Positions 24,109 through 32,181 are shown, counted from the first letter of the stretch. The stretch is DNA of 36,384 bases from Ktedonobacterales bacterium (GCA_036557285.1 DATBHW010000048.1:1-36384); one strand, 5' to 3'. The notes: generated from the sequence alone by a model not told the origin. A program made the numbers and translations.

Positions 24109-24570
24109 ATGCCTGATGTGGTCCTCAAAAAGGCGACGTGCAGCCTGGTCATCGAGCAGGACGGGAAGCTGCTGCTGGTGCAAGAAGCCGATCCCGATAT
24201 ATATCAATTGTGGAATCAACCAGCAGGGCATGTAGAGCCAGACGAAACCTTCGAGCAATGCGCGCTGCGCGAGGCGCGCGAAGAGACGGGCTACGATGTG
24301 GACCTGATCGGCCTCCAGGCAATTTACTACGACGTGGCGGCGGGTGATGTCGAGATCAACATTTGCTTTCGCGCCCGGCCCCTGGGGGAGCCGCGCCATC
24401 CCCTGGCCGATGATGTGCTGGGGACGCGCTGGTTCAGCCGCGCGGAACTCATGGCCTTCCCCCGCGAGCAACTGCGCCACGCGCGCACGTTGCGCCGCCT
24501 GGAAGACTGGCTGGCAGGCAAGGCGTTCCCCCTGGAAGTCATTGTGCAGTCGCCCCTGCGTTTTGGGTGA
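24109..24570 (+). CDS. Nudix hydrolase
   Basis: A 153-residue protein. The Nudix box (GHVEPDETFEQCALREAREETGY, residues 40-62) fits G-x5-E-x7-REUXEE-x-G exactly, so the metal-binding glutamates are intact. The family hydrolyses nucleoside diphosphates linked to another group; the substrate cannot be told from sequence. The LWNQPAGHVEPDE opening resembles the phosphatase NUDT-like/ MutT-related group. The start at 24109 follows AAAGAGAG; longer frames upstream lack a ribosome site and extend into the PBP gene. It is 131 bp after the PBP stop and may be read through from it. Confidence 0.9.
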   Translation: MPDVVLKKATCSLVIEQDGKLLLVQEADPDIYQLWNQPAGHVEPDETFEQCALREAREETGYDVDLIGLQAIYYDVAAGDVEINICFRARPLGEPRHPLADDVLGTRWFSRAELMAFPREQLRHARTLRRLEDWLAGKAFPLEVIVQSPLRFG

Positions 24571-24590
24571 AGAACCTACGAAGAATCTAC

Positions 24591-24606
24591 CTGGCACGGC
24601 TGCCAG
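24591..24606. terminator. Short hairpin between convergent genes
   Basis: CTGGCA (24591-24596) with TGCCAG (24601-24606), 4-nt loop, in the 37-bp gap between the Nudix and dehydrogenase genes. There is no clear T-run. Confidence 0.3.
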
Positions 24607-24607
24607 C

Positions 24608-25588
24608 CTAAGCAACTGGATTGGGCGGTGTTTCGCCGCGCAGGTGCGCCAGGATATTCGCTGCGGCAGTGGTTGCCATCAGCGCGCGGGTTTCGTAGGT
24701 GGCGCTGCCGATATGCGGGGCCAGCACCACCTGTTCCATCTGGAGCAGGGCTGGATGAATGCGCGGCTCGTCCTCAAAGACATCGAGCGCCGCGCCGCGC
24801 AATTGGCCCGCCTGGAGCGCGGAGACCAGCGCCGCTTCGTCCACAATGGGACCGCGCGCCGTGTTGATCAGGTAGGCGTCTGGCTTGAGGAGGCCGAGCA
24901 TTTCGGCGTTCAGCAAGTGATGCGTCTGCGGCGTATAGGGTACGTGCAGCGAGACGAAATCGGCGCGGCGCAGCACTGCTTCGAGCGACGCAAAGCTGGC
25001 GTTCAGGGCGCGCTCTTCTTCGCTGGGGAGCGGATGGTGGGCGGTGTAGAGGGTAGACATGCCAAAGCCGAGCGCCCGACGGGCAACGGCGCAGCCAATG
25101 CGCCCCATGCCTACAATGCCCAGCGTCTTGCCGGTGAGTTCCGCGCCCAGGAACAGCAAGGGTTGCCAGCCGGTGAAGCGGCCCGCGCGCGTAAATCGCT
25201 CCGCTTCGGGAATGCGCCGGGCCACCGCCAGCAGCAGGGCAAAGGTGAAGTCGGCGGTGGCATCGGTCAAGACGCCGGGCGTGTTGGTCACAAGAATGCC
25301 CAGGCGGCGCGCCGCCTCCAGAGCGATGTTGTTGTAGCCAACGGCCATATTCGCCACCAGCCGCAGCGGGGGCGTCCCCCGCGCGCCAGCTTCGAGCAGC
25401 GCGGCATCAATCTGGTCGGTCAACAGGCAAAGCAGATAGTCATGGCCGGGCAAACGGGCGCGCAATTCCTCCGCTGTCCAGATCGCGCCAGGGGTCGGAT
25501 TGCTCTCCAGCGAAACGTCCCCGGCGGCGCGCAACAAGGCCAGCCCTTCATCGGGAATCTGCTGAGTGATCAGAATGCGTGAGGACAT
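24608..25588 (-). CDS. D-2-hydroxyacid dehydrogenase (glyoxylate/hydroxypyruvate reductase-like)
   Basis: 326 residues. It has the split catalytic domain and central Rossmann fold of the D-isomer 2-hydroxyacid dehydrogenases. GIVGMGRIG (157-165) is the nucleotide-binding loop, the active-site Arg is in NTARGP (Arg245), Glu274 is in FEDEP, and His292 is in APHIGSAT. NMAVGYNNI at about 80-88 fits the GyaR/glyoxylate reductase-type group, which reduces glyoxylate or hydroxypyruvate with NAD(P)H. No ribosome site precedes either the ATG at 25588 or a GTG at 25612. The gene directly follows the YgiT-type gene (stop at 25590), so translation may be coupled. Confidence 0.9.
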   Translation of the reverse strand: MSSRILITQQIPDEGLALLRAAGDVSLESNPTPGAIWTAEELRARLPGHDYLLCLLTDQIDAALLEAGARGTPPLRLVANMAVGYNNIALEAARRLGILVTNTPGVLTDATADFTFALLLAVARRIPEAERFTRAGRFTGWQPLLFLGAELTGKTLGIVGMGRIGCAVARRALGFGMSTLYTAHHPLPSEEERALNASFASLEAVLRRADFVSLHVPYTPQTHHLLNAEMLGLLKPDAYLINTARGPIVDEAALVSALQAGQLRGAALDVFEDEPRIHPALLQMEQVVLAPHIGSATYETRALMATTAAANILAHLRGETPPNPVA

Positions 25589-25589
25589 T

Positions 25590-25853
25590 TTATGGGTAGC
25601 GATAGGATACACCAGCAGGTGTCAATCCTACGGCTCCTTGACGGAGTTTTTCGGCGGCATCATACACACGCTGCGCGGCCTCATCGTCCAGCAGCCACTC
25701 GCCACAATAGGAACACTCGCCGACGGTAAGCGGTACCTTGACGGTATCATCGCCTACACTCACCACCTGCTCGCGCTCGCGCAGGATATATGTATCCTCA
25801 CGGCCACAGCGTGGGCAAATGATGCCCTCCAGAATTGCTGTGTGGTTTGCCAT
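25590..25853 (-). CDS. YgiT-type zinc-finger protein
   Basis: 87 residues. Two CxxC pairs (Cys13/Cys16 and Cys47/Cys50), the second in the characteristic ECSYCGEWLLDDEAA, identify the YgiT/MqsA N-terminal zinc finger. In many genomes such small proteins act as antitoxins beside an MqsR or DUF4258 toxin, but the helix-turn-helix half of MqsA is missing and no toxin-like gene is adjacent. The start at 25853 follows GGGGAGGT; the same frame stays open to 25967 but that part is unlike the family. It sits 43 bp after the biotin-carrier stop and touches the dehydrogenase start. Confidence 0.8.
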   Translation of the reverse strand: MANHTAILEGIICPRCGREDTYILREREQVVSVGDDTVKVPLTVGECSYCGEWLLDDEAAQRVYDAAEKLRQGAVGLTPAGVSYRYP

Positions 25854-25896
25854 CTGGTTTACCTCCCCGTATTCAGTATACCTTTCCATTCGGCGG

Positions 25897-26502
25897 TTAG
25901 CCGCCTGTGATCTCGCCGTTCTCGCCGTTTTCTGCTGATGGCTGGCCCGCGCCGACTCCTGTATCACCGACGATTACCAGCGGCTGGCCCTGATTCACCG
26001 CCTGGCCTGTGGTGACTCTGATCTCTTTGACGACCCCGCTGCGCGGCGCGCCCAGATCGTTTTCCATCTTCATCGCTTCCAACACGGCCACCGTCTGGCC
26101 GCGCTCCACCGTGTCGCCAACGGCCACCGGGATATTGACAACCAGGCCGGGCATCGGCGCTTTGACGCTGGCGTCGCCGCCTTCGTGTCCACCACCCGCC
26201 AGGCTTGCCAGAGCGCGAGCGCGCTCGTCCTCCAGCCGCACTTCATAGGGCTGGCCCTCGATCAAGACTTCGTAGCGTTGGCCGCCCTCGTCGTCGGCCT
26301 CCAGGCGGCGCACGACGACCTCATAGGAGCGGTTGTTGATCAGCAGGCTGTAGCGTCCCGCGCCTGGAACGGCTTCGGCGCTGCCAATACGCAGCCAGTC
26401 GGCGGCATAGGCCGCGCCATCCAGAGTAAGGCGGCGCTGCTGACCGTTCTCACCAACGCTGATGCTGAAGCGCTGGTCGCCTGAAGACGCGATATAGCGC
26501 AT
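25897..26502 (-). CDS. Biotin carboxyl carrier (biotinyl domain) protein
   Basis: 201 residues. The C-terminal biotinyl domain (about 111-182) has APMPGLVVNIPVAVGDTV and the biotinylation motif EAMKMEND with acceptor Lys145. The N-terminal ~100 residues match the small-barrel BT-like part seen in carriers of acyl-CoA carboxylases and Na+-pumping decarboxylases. It would shuttle CO2 between a biotin carboxylase and a carboxyltransferase, neither of which is encoded in this window. GGAGT about 11 nt upstream of the ATG is an acceptable ribosome site. Confidence 0.88.
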   Translation of the reverse strand: MRYIASSGDQRFSISVGENGQQRRLTLDGAAYAADWLRIGSAEAVPGAGRYSLLINNRSYEVVVRRLEADDEGGQRYEVLIEGQPYEVRLEDERARALASLAGGGHEGGDASVKAPMPGLVVNIPVAVGDTVERGQTVAVLEAMKMENDLGAPRSGVVKEIRVTTGQAVNQGQPLVIVGDTGVGAGQPSAENGENGEITGG

Positions 26503-26607
26503 GATCTTTGATTACTCCTGTCCTCTCGGAGAGAGGTTCTCATTCTTCCCGGTAGAGTGAGTATACGAGAGGGAGCGCGGCGCGGTCAAGCGCCCGCGTG
26601 TCTGGTC

Positions 26608-26637
26608 TTGCTCATCGGTAGCTGCCCGGGTTATATT
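26608..26637 (+). promoter_or_regulatory. Possible promoter for the HAD-like gene
   Basis: TTGCTC (26608-26613), 18-bp spacer, TATATT (26632-26637). About 45 nt before the ATG at 26682. Confidence 0.5.
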
Positions 26638-26681
26638 TGTAAGGCACAGCAAAGCACGCCAGAAGAGAAAGAACAAGCTGC

Positions 26682-27335
26682 ATGAAGCCATACAAATGCC
26701 TCTTTGTGGATTGGCATCTGACGCTCTCGAATGCTCTGTTCTGGGAGCAGTTTAGCGATCCCACCCACCCACAGCACCCGCTTTTTGCCTTCATGCAATC
26801 AACGCTCTTTGCGCCTGCCGGGGTGAAAACATGGGTTCTGCCCTGGATGCGCGGGGAGTTCACCAGCGAGGAAGTGCTTGCAGAGGTATGTCGCGGTACC
26901 GCTTTTGACTCCACTTTTGCGCTGCGCGCGCTGCAAAGCAGTTGCCAGCAGATGCGCCTGGTTTCCGAAGCCATCCCTCGCTACGTTGCGGGTCTGCAAG
27001 CAAAGGGCCTTCAGGTAGTCATCGCCACCGACAATATGGATACGTTTCACCGCTGGACCGTTCCCAGCTTGCGGCTGCGCGCCTTGTTTGATGATATTCT
27101 GTGTTCCTTCGAGCAACAGGCGCTCAAGATAGATGCAGATCAGCGTGGGCAGAGCCGCTTCTTTGCCGATTACCTGTGCGCTCACCACCTTGGTTGGGGC
27201 GAGAGCCTGCTGCTGGATGACGGCGACGAGGATTACGGCTCCATCATCCGGCAGTTTGGCATTGAGTATCAAGCTATCGAGCCAGGGAAGGGGCTGGTTC
27301 CGGCCCTGCAAGGGCTATTAGCCTCTTTTCCCTGA
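26682..27335 (+). CDS. HAD-superfamily protein with altered motif I
   Basis: 217 residues. HAD motifs are in order: motif I FVDWHLT (Asp10, Thr14), a helical cap (about 20-100), motif II VIATDN (Thr116), motif III Lys149, and motif IV LLLDDGDEDYG (Asp179/Asp180). In phosphatases motif I is DxDxT; here the second Asp, the general acid/base, is His12. The nucleophile and metal ligands are kept, so it may still form a phospho-enzyme, turn over slowly, or act on another substrate. The ribosome site is weak (AAGAGAAAG). Confidence 0.8.
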   Translation: MKPYKCLFVDWHLTLSNALFWEQFSDPTHPQHPLFAFMQSTLFAPAGVKTWVLPWMRGEFTSEEVLAEVCRGTAFDSTFALRALQSSCQQMRLVSEAIPRYVAGLQAKGLQVVIATDNMDTFHRWTVPSLRLRALFDDILCSFEQQALKIDADQRGQSRFFADYLCAHHLGWGESLLLDDGDEDYGSIIRQFGIEYQAIEPGKGLVPALQGLLASFP

Positions 27336-27346
27336 AGACGATGCGC

Positions 27347-27384
27347 TATAATACAGCAGAGTTCGGCGAATGCTCTTTGCCGAA
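27347..27384 (+). promoter_or_regulatory. -10 element and leader hairpin before the HEAT gene
   Basis: A consensus TATAAT (27347-27352) without a good -35 is followed by a hairpin TTCGGC (27362-27367) with GCCGAA (27379-27384) near the expected transcript start, then GGCGCTTTT. It may be a promoter with a 5' hairpin, or a terminator for the HAD gene. Confidence 0.35.
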
Positions 27385-27430
27385 GGCGCTTTTGGAAGAT
27401 GTTTGTGCTAGTTTCAGAAACAGGTAGTGC

Positions 27431-28819
27431 GTGCCATTCTTACGACGCCATGAACGGCAGGGAAGTTCGCCAGCGCGCGCCGTTGTGCCTGCTGCGACAC
27501 CAGAAGCAGCGGATAGAGCGATCACGCGGCTGCTCGCGGAGTGGGAACTGCGCCTCCGTCGTTTTCAGGAGGAAGGCGGCGGTGCGCTGCCAACCGGGCC
27601 TGCTGGGTCTGACAATCCAGAGGTTGTAGCCGCCCGCCAGCGCGTGGTCCAACAGCTTGCCGCGCTTGGCCCGGCGGCGCTGGAGCCGCTGGTGCGCACC
27701 CTGCGCCCTGATATTCTCAATGACCTGACCCTGGGGCGCGCCGTCATGGCGACGCTGGCGTTGGGGCGAATGGGCGATTTTCGAGCCGCACCCGCGCTGC
27801 TGGCGGCTCTGGGTGATCGAGGCGAAGGCCGCGAGCGGGCGCGTGCGGCTGCGGCGACGGCGCTGGGGGAGTTGAAGGCGGAAGCTGCTGCCACCCTCTA
27901 TGAGCAGACGCTTACCGGCCAGATCAGTGCCGACTGGCAGGCGAAGGCAAAACGGCTGGGTGCGCTGCCTATGGAAACAGTAGTCGAGGCCTTGGTAGAG
28001 GCGCTGCGCGACCCCGCGCCAGAGGTACGCGCGGCGGCTGCCGATGCCTGTATTGACCTGTGCCTGGCTGATCCCCCTCCGGCGCTGCTCTTCGGGAGTG
28101 GTCGGCAGACATGGTACTCTACCCTGGCCGGAGCGGTTGAGCCGCTGATCGAGGCGCTCAAAGATGATTCGGCAGCGGTTCGCGCCCATGCATCCACGGC
28201 GCTTGGCTGGATTGGCGACGCGCGCGTGGCAGCGTCATTGAGCGCATGCCTGAAAGACCCTGATGAGCACTGCCGCGCCGCTGCGGCGCTGGCGCTGGGG
28301 ATGCTGCGCTCGCCGCTCGCGCTGAAGCCGCTGGCGCGGGCGCTTGGCGATGCAAGCGCGGCTGTGCGACAGCAGGTTGCCGAGTCCCTGGGCGAACTGG
28401 GCGATCCGATTACCGCCGATCTGCTGCTGGACGCCTTGGCTGATGAGCAGGAGGTGGTTGAAGTGCGCGCTGCTGCGGCGCGGGCGCTGGGGAATCTGCA
28501 TCTTCCCCATGCCCTGCCGATCTTCCAGGGATTGCTTGGCGCGCCGGACCCGGCGCTGCGCATAGCGGCTATCGAGGCGCTGGGCCGCCTGGGTTTTGGG
28601 CGCGCGTATCGCCTACTCGCCCCCATTCTCTGGCGTGATCCCGACCGGGCAGTGCGCCACGCCGCCGCCCGTGTTGTTGCCCAACTGGCCGAGGCCAGGC
28701 AGGGGCGCGCCCGCTGGCGCTTGCGCCTGGCGCTGCGTGTCGCGCGCCAGGCGCGCAAAGAGGCGCTGGTAATTCTGGAGGAATCTGCCAGGCATGCCCA
28801 TCAAGCACTGCGCGAGTGA
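27431..28819 (+). CDS. HEAT-repeat protein
   Basis: 462 residues made almost entirely of helical repeats. Units of about 30 residues with the pattern (A/P)hxxLhxALxDxxxxVRxxAAxALGxL recur from about residue 75 to 420, for example VEPLIEALKDDSAAVRAHASTALGWIGD and LKPLARALGDASAAVRQQVAESLGEL. HEAT/PBS-lyase-type repeats form a solenoid for protein binding; no catalytic motif is seen. The first ~25 residues are poorly supported. The GTG start at 27431 has only a weak AGGT. The last 19 bp overlap the 3' end of the response regulator on the other strand. Confidence 0.85.
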   Translation: MPFLRRHERQGSSPARAVVPAATPEAADRAITRLLAEWELRLRRFQEEGGGALPTGPAGSDNPEVVAARQRVVQQLAALGPAALEPLVRTLRPDILNDLTLGRAVMATLALGRMGDFRAAPALLAALGDRGEGRERARAAAATALGELKAEAAATLYEQTLTGQISADWQAKAKRLGALPMETVVEALVEALRDPAPEVRAAAADACIDLCLADPPPALLFGSGRQTWYSTLAGAVEPLIEALKDDSAAVRAHASTALGWIGDARVAASLSACLKDPDEHCRAAAALALGMLRSPLALKPLARALGDASAAVRQQVAESLGELGDPITADLLLDALADEQEVVEVRAAAARALGNLHLPHALPIFQGLLGAPDPALRIAAIEALGRLGFGRAYRLLAPILWRDPDRAVRHAAARVVAQLAEARQGRARWRLRLALRVARQARKEALVILEESARHAHQALRE

Positions 28820-29565
28820 AAAAAGGTGGCGCTGCTGTCTACACTGGCCCCGGCGCCAGGAGGCAGGTTTTCTGGCTGCGCTTGCTCCTGAAGATGCAAG
28901 ATATAGCCAACCGTGGGGAGCGTGAGCAGGAAGCGAGGCCGCTCCGGGTCTGGCTCAATCTTCTGGCGCAGGTGATGGATATGTGTTTTGATGAGGTTCG
29001 GTTCGTGGCCCTCAAAGCCCCAGATGTGCTGCAAGATGGTGCTGGCAGGGATCACCTGGCCCGCGTTCGCCACCAGCAAATGCAGCAGGCGTCCTTCAGT
29101 GGGGGTGAGGCGATAGTGATGTCCATTGCGGAGAACTTCGTGGCGCGCCATATTGACACTACTGGGGCCAATCTTAAACTGGCCGTCGCTTCTGGCGGCA
29201 GAGAGGGTTTGAGCGCGCCGCCCCAGGGCATTGATACGCGCCTGTAACTGGCGCATGGAGATTGGCTTGCGTAAATAATCATCTGCGCCCTGCTCCAGCG
29301 CGCGCACCTCTTCTTCTTCCTGGCGCGGGTCGGTCAGCACAAGAATCAGGCCCCGCCCCTCCAGCCGTAATCGCTTGCAGAACTCAGGGCCGGTGGCTCC
29401 TGGGAGGGCCAGATCAACCAGCGCAAGTTCCGGGGATCGTTCGCGCCAGAGCTTGAGCGTTTCGCTGGCGTTTTGGGCAATCAGCGGGTCATGGCCGTGG
29501 CTGCGTAACCAGTAAGAGAGGATGGTGACAAATTCGTCATCCGGGTCTGCAATGAGGATATTCAT
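28801..29565 (-). CDS. OmpR/PhoB-family response regulator (orphan)
   Basis: 254 residues. Receiver domain 1-115 with the acidic pocket (Asp8-Asp10), phospho-acceptor Asp51, Thr78 and Lys100; winged-helix DNA-binding domain at about 130-225 with LTPTEGRLLHLL and the recognition region NLIKTHIHHLRQKIEPDPERPRFLLTLPTVGYIL. All key residues are present, so it should be phosphorylatable and bind DNA. A 30-residue tail rich in Ser/Pro follows. AAGGATGG before the ATG supports the start. No histidine kinase gene lies beside it, so the partner is elsewhere. A stem GACGCCC/GGGCGTC (29617-29639) lies upstream. Confidence 0.93.
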   Translation of the reverse strand: MNILIADPDDEFVTILSYWLRSHGHDPLIAQNASETLKLWRERSPELALVDLALPGATGPEFCKRLRLEGRGLILVLTDPRQEEEEVRALEQGADDYLRKPISMRQLQARINALGRRAQTLSAARSDGQFKIGPSSVNMARHEVLRNGHHYRLTPTEGRLLHLLVANAGQVIPASTILQHIWGFEGHEPNLIKTHIHHLRQKIEPDPERPRFLLTLPTVGYILHLQEQAQPENLPPGAGASVDSSATFFHSRSA

Positions 29566-29737
29566 GGGGCCATCCTTATTTCTTCGTTTCTTTTTCGTTT
29601 GTATGTGATTGTCGCGGACGCCCTCTTTCGCCGGGCGTCTGAAGCCTACCCCAAGAAGAGAACGTGCGCTGTGGCCTGTTTTACGGATTGATTGTCTCCT
29701 GTCTCACTTTTTTCGGCCTGAAAGGTCTTTGAGAGCC

Positions 29738-29766
29738 TTGTGCGCAGATGGCTGGCAGGGTATACT
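29738..29766 (+). promoter_or_regulatory. Promoter for the small membrane protein
   Basis: TTGTGC (29738-29743), 17-bp spacer, TATACT (29761-29766), about 40 nt before the ATG at 29805. Confidence 0.6.
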
Positions 29767-29804
29767 CAAGCCAGGCATCTCGAAACGAGTAGGGGGTAAA
29801 CCTT

Positions 29805-30239
29805 ATGGGGCAATACCTCACAGTCTGGTGGGTAGTCTGGTGGGTGGGCGCGACGCTCCTCACCCTGGGCCTGGTGGTTCTCAACGCGTACCGGCGGCGG
29901 CGCATCGCGCATACTGGCGATGAGGCGACGCAGGCAGCCCTTCCCACTTTGCGCGATGATCTGTTGTGGGGCGGACTGATTGTGCTGGGCGGCGCTGCTG
30001 GCCTGGGAGTGATCCTTTCGTTATTGCCGGGTGGGCATACGGCGCGCGGCTTGTTGGCCGCAGCTATCTTTGGGCTGCTGATGTTGTTAGGGTTGCTGAT
30101 GCTCCTCAAAAATGGGCTGGCCCCTACCGATGTCCTGCGGCTGGATGCTGTGGACCCGCCAGAGACCCCTGATCCTGACGCCTCTGAAGGGGAGACAGTG
30201 GAAAGGCCCACGTACCCCAGGGCAAAGCCAGGCTTCTAG
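29805..30239 (+). CDS. Three-TM membrane protein of unknown function
   Basis: 144 residues. Hydrophobic helices at about 5-27, 53-75 and 82-103, separated by a basic loop (YRRRRIAHTGDE), then an acidic Pro-rich C-terminal tail of about 40 residues. TAGGGGG about 9 nt before the ATG is the ribosome site. I recognise no family. It has its own promoter and terminator, so it is a single unit. Confidence 0.7.
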   Translation: MGQYLTVWWVVWWVGATLLTLGLVVLNAYRRRRIAHTGDEATQAALPTLRDDLLWGGLIVLGGAAGLGVILSLLPGGHTARGLLAAAIFGLLMLLGLLMLLKNGLAPTDVLRLDAVDPPETPDPDASEGETVERPTYPRAKPGF

Positions 30240-30259
30240 CGACGCCTCCTCCTCTATCC

Positions 30260-30297
30260 CCCACAGGACGCCAACGTGTTCTGTGGGCGTTTTTCTT
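30260..30297 (+). terminator. Intrinsic terminator after the small membrane protein
   Basis: CCCACAG (30260-30266) with CTGTGGG (30281-30287), extendable by two weaker pairs, followed by CGTTTTTCTT. A standard stem plus T-run. Confidence 0.75.
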
Positions 30298-30368
30298 GGC
30301 ATAGTAGGTGCAATCTTCCAGGCATAAACGGGCGCTTCCTGAGAAAGCGTTGAAGAGAGCTTTTGCCC

Positions 30369-30398
30369 TTGACGGTAGCCCCCCTTTTGTCCTATTGG
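30369..30398 (+). promoter_or_regulatory. Possible promoter for the leader RNA
   Basis: TTGACG (30369-30374), 18-bp spacer, TATTGG (30393-30398), a good -35 with a poor -10. The start would be near 30405. Confidence 0.4.
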
Positions 30399-30404
30399 GC
30401 TAGC

Positions 30405-30600
30405 CAGGGAAGGTAAAGGCGTGACAAATAGGCGAACTCGTCCGTCCTATTAACGGAGATCGACCAGAGGGTCGCATGAGTGGAAGCTGAGCAGAGAGGG
30501 GACGAGGCAAGAGCCGTTCTAAGGGTTCACTGTCGCACTCTTCAGGATAGATGAGCAAGGCGCGCCCTGGGCTTTTCCTATTGCCGGGGCGTTTTCTATT
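30405..30600 (+). ncRNA. Candidate structured leader RNA (riboswitch-like) before the GT87 gene
   Basis: The noncoding stretch between terminator 30297 and the GT87 start folds well by eye. CTCGTCC (about 30438-30444) pairs with GGACGAG (about 30508-30514); GAAC just before it pairs with GTTC after the small hairpin GGC-AAGA-GCC; CGACC/GGTCG forms a further hairpin inside; AATAGG and CCTATT can also pair. It ends in an intrinsic terminator (30563-30596) directly upstream of the ribosome site. Compared by eye with TPP, SAM, lysine, glycine, cobalamin, c-di-GMP, c-di-AMP, guanidine, M-box and T-box consensus it matched none. It could instead be a free small RNA. Confidence 0.45.
30563..30596 (+). 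terminator. Intrinsic terminator inside the GT87 leader
   Basis: CGCCCTGG (30563-30570) pairs with CCGGGGCG (30584-30591) with one G-T pair, followed by TTTTCTATTT. It lies about 25 nt before the ribosome site GGAGGAG, the position of an attenuator. Confidence 0.6.
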
Positions 30601-30631
30601 TCGGGGTATGCTGTATTCGGAGGAGAGTACC

Positions 30632-32176
30632 TTGGGCTTGTTAGTGCAGGGAGAGCAGGTAAAGCGCCTTCATCGCTTGCGCCTGGTCGTCCATCGGTTG
30701 ACAGAGCGTCCTGCGGAGCGGGAACACACGACAGATGTCATCAGTATCGCTAAGCCGGGTTGGCTGCTCCTTTTTTTTGATACCTGCTGTCTAGCAGGGC
30801 TGCTCGGCCTGACCCTCTATGTTTCCTGGGTCTACGACAAATTACCCGCCGGTGATCCGCGAGAGTATCATACGTATGCGGTAGCTTTCTGGCATGTTCC
30901 TCCTCCTTTTCATGCGTTCCCACAAGAGTATCCGCCGCTTTCGCTGCTTCCGTTTTCGTTTACGCTCTTTCCTCCGTCTTCGATCCATTACTATTGGGTC
31001 TTTGCGCTGTGGATGGGGTTGATCGTCTGCCTCTCCTATGTCTGGTTTGCGCGCACCCTTTCGCGTCAGAAAGCGATTACGTATGCCGCCTATCTCCTGG
31101 TTGGAGCGACGGGCACCTTGCTGATGCGCTTTGATTTGCTGCCCGCGTTGGTAACGCTTGGGGCGCTGGTGTTGGCCGAACGCAAGCACTATCGGTGGGC
31201 CTACGCGCTGCTGGCGATTGGCGTCCTGCTGAAGCTGTACCCCGGATTTCTGGTTCCGGTACTGATGGCGTATCAATGGCGCGAAGCCATGTCAGCGCGC
31301 CCGGCCCGCCTGGGTGAAGGGCAGCGAGATTGGCGCTCGTATCTGGCGGCATGCTGGCGGGGAGTGAGGGCGGGCAGAGCCGCCTGGCGCGGTTCCGCGC
31401 GCCAGTTCTGGCAGGGCAGCAGAGCGATGTTTCCCGGCCTGGGTACATTTGTCCTGGTGACGCTGCTGGGCTTCAGTATGCCCGCTGTGATCAATTTCAT
31501 TGGGACGATTTCAGAGTTCAAATATGCGCTGTCCCGCCCGATCCAGATTGAATCCGCGCCCGCAACGCTGCTCTGGTTGGGGACGTTCCTGGGCTTTCCG
31601 GCAGGCCCAAACCAGTCGTTTAACTCGCTGAATCTGGTGGGACCGCTGGATAGCACGATTAAACTGATCTCGTTGCTGGCCCTGATCGGCGGGACGCTGC
31701 TGGTTTGCTGGCGGGTATCGCGTGGGAAGCTGTCGCTGGGCCAGGGGTTTGTGGCCCTCGTTGCAGTGGTCCTGGCGTCGAATAAGCTGCTGAGTCCCCA
31801 GTACATTATGTGGATTCTGCCGCTGGTGGCTTATGTCGAGGGGTTTGATCTGTTGTGGCTGACGATTTGCGCGCTGACTACCCTGATCTTTCCCTTTATT
31901 TACCAGACGCGCCACCCCATTCTGATGGTACCCGCCAATCCAGGGTTCCTGACGACCATTGCGCTGCGGAACGTATTCCTGGTGGCTGCGGCTGTACTGG
32001 CGGTTCGGGGGCGACAGCGCGCCGCTGCTGCCTCGTCTGACGAGGCAGCAGCGGCGGAACTGGAATTGGTTGGCCTGGCGCGCCCCGACCTGCTGGCTCA
32101 GCGCGTACCCGTGACGCCGGAGAACCAGGAGGTTTCGGAAGGGGACCGCGAGCCGCTGGTGAAGACGCCCCAGTAA
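30632..32176 (+). CDS. GT87-type (DUF2029) membrane glycosyltransferase
   Basis: About 514 residues with roughly ten membrane helices. The pattern FPQEYPPLSLLPF in the first outer loop, RFDLLPALVTLGALVLAERK and AIGVLLKLYPGFLVPVL fit the GT-C family GT87, which transfer mannose or related sugars from polyprenyl carriers on the outer side of the membrane. A 65-residue hydrophilic tail follows the last helix. Starts: an ATG at 30551 would put the terminator hairpin inside codons 5-15, so a later start is likely. TTG at 30632 has AGGAG 7 nt upstream; ATG at 30608 is the alternative. Acceptor and sugar are unknown. Ends 5 bp from the convergent hydrolase gene. Confidence 0.82.
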   Translation: MGLLVQGEQVKRLHRLRLVVHRLTERPAEREHTTDVISIAKPGWLLLFFDTCCLAGLLGLTLYVSWVYDKLPAGDPREYHTYAVAFWHVPPPFHAFPQEYPPLSLLPFSFTLFPPSSIHYYWVFALWMGLIVCLSYVWFARTLSRQKAITYAAYLLVGATGTLLMRFDLLPALVTLGALVLAERKHYRWAYALLAIGVLLKLYPGFLVPVLMAYQWREAMSARPARLGEGQRDWRSYLAACWRGVRAGRAAWRGSARQFWQGSRAMFPGLGTFVLVTLLGFSMPAVINFIGTISEFKYALSRPIQIESAPATLLWLGTFLGFPAGPNQSFNSLNLVGPLDSTIKLISLLALIGGTLLVCWRVSRGKLSLGQGFVALVAVVLASNKLLSPQYIMWILPLVAYVEGFDLLWLTICALTTLIFPFIYQTRHPILMVPANPGFLTTIALRNVFLVAAAVLAVRGRQRAAAASSDEAAAAELELVGLARPDLLAQRVPVTPENQEVSEGDREPLVKTPQ

Positions 32177-32181
32177 TGGCG

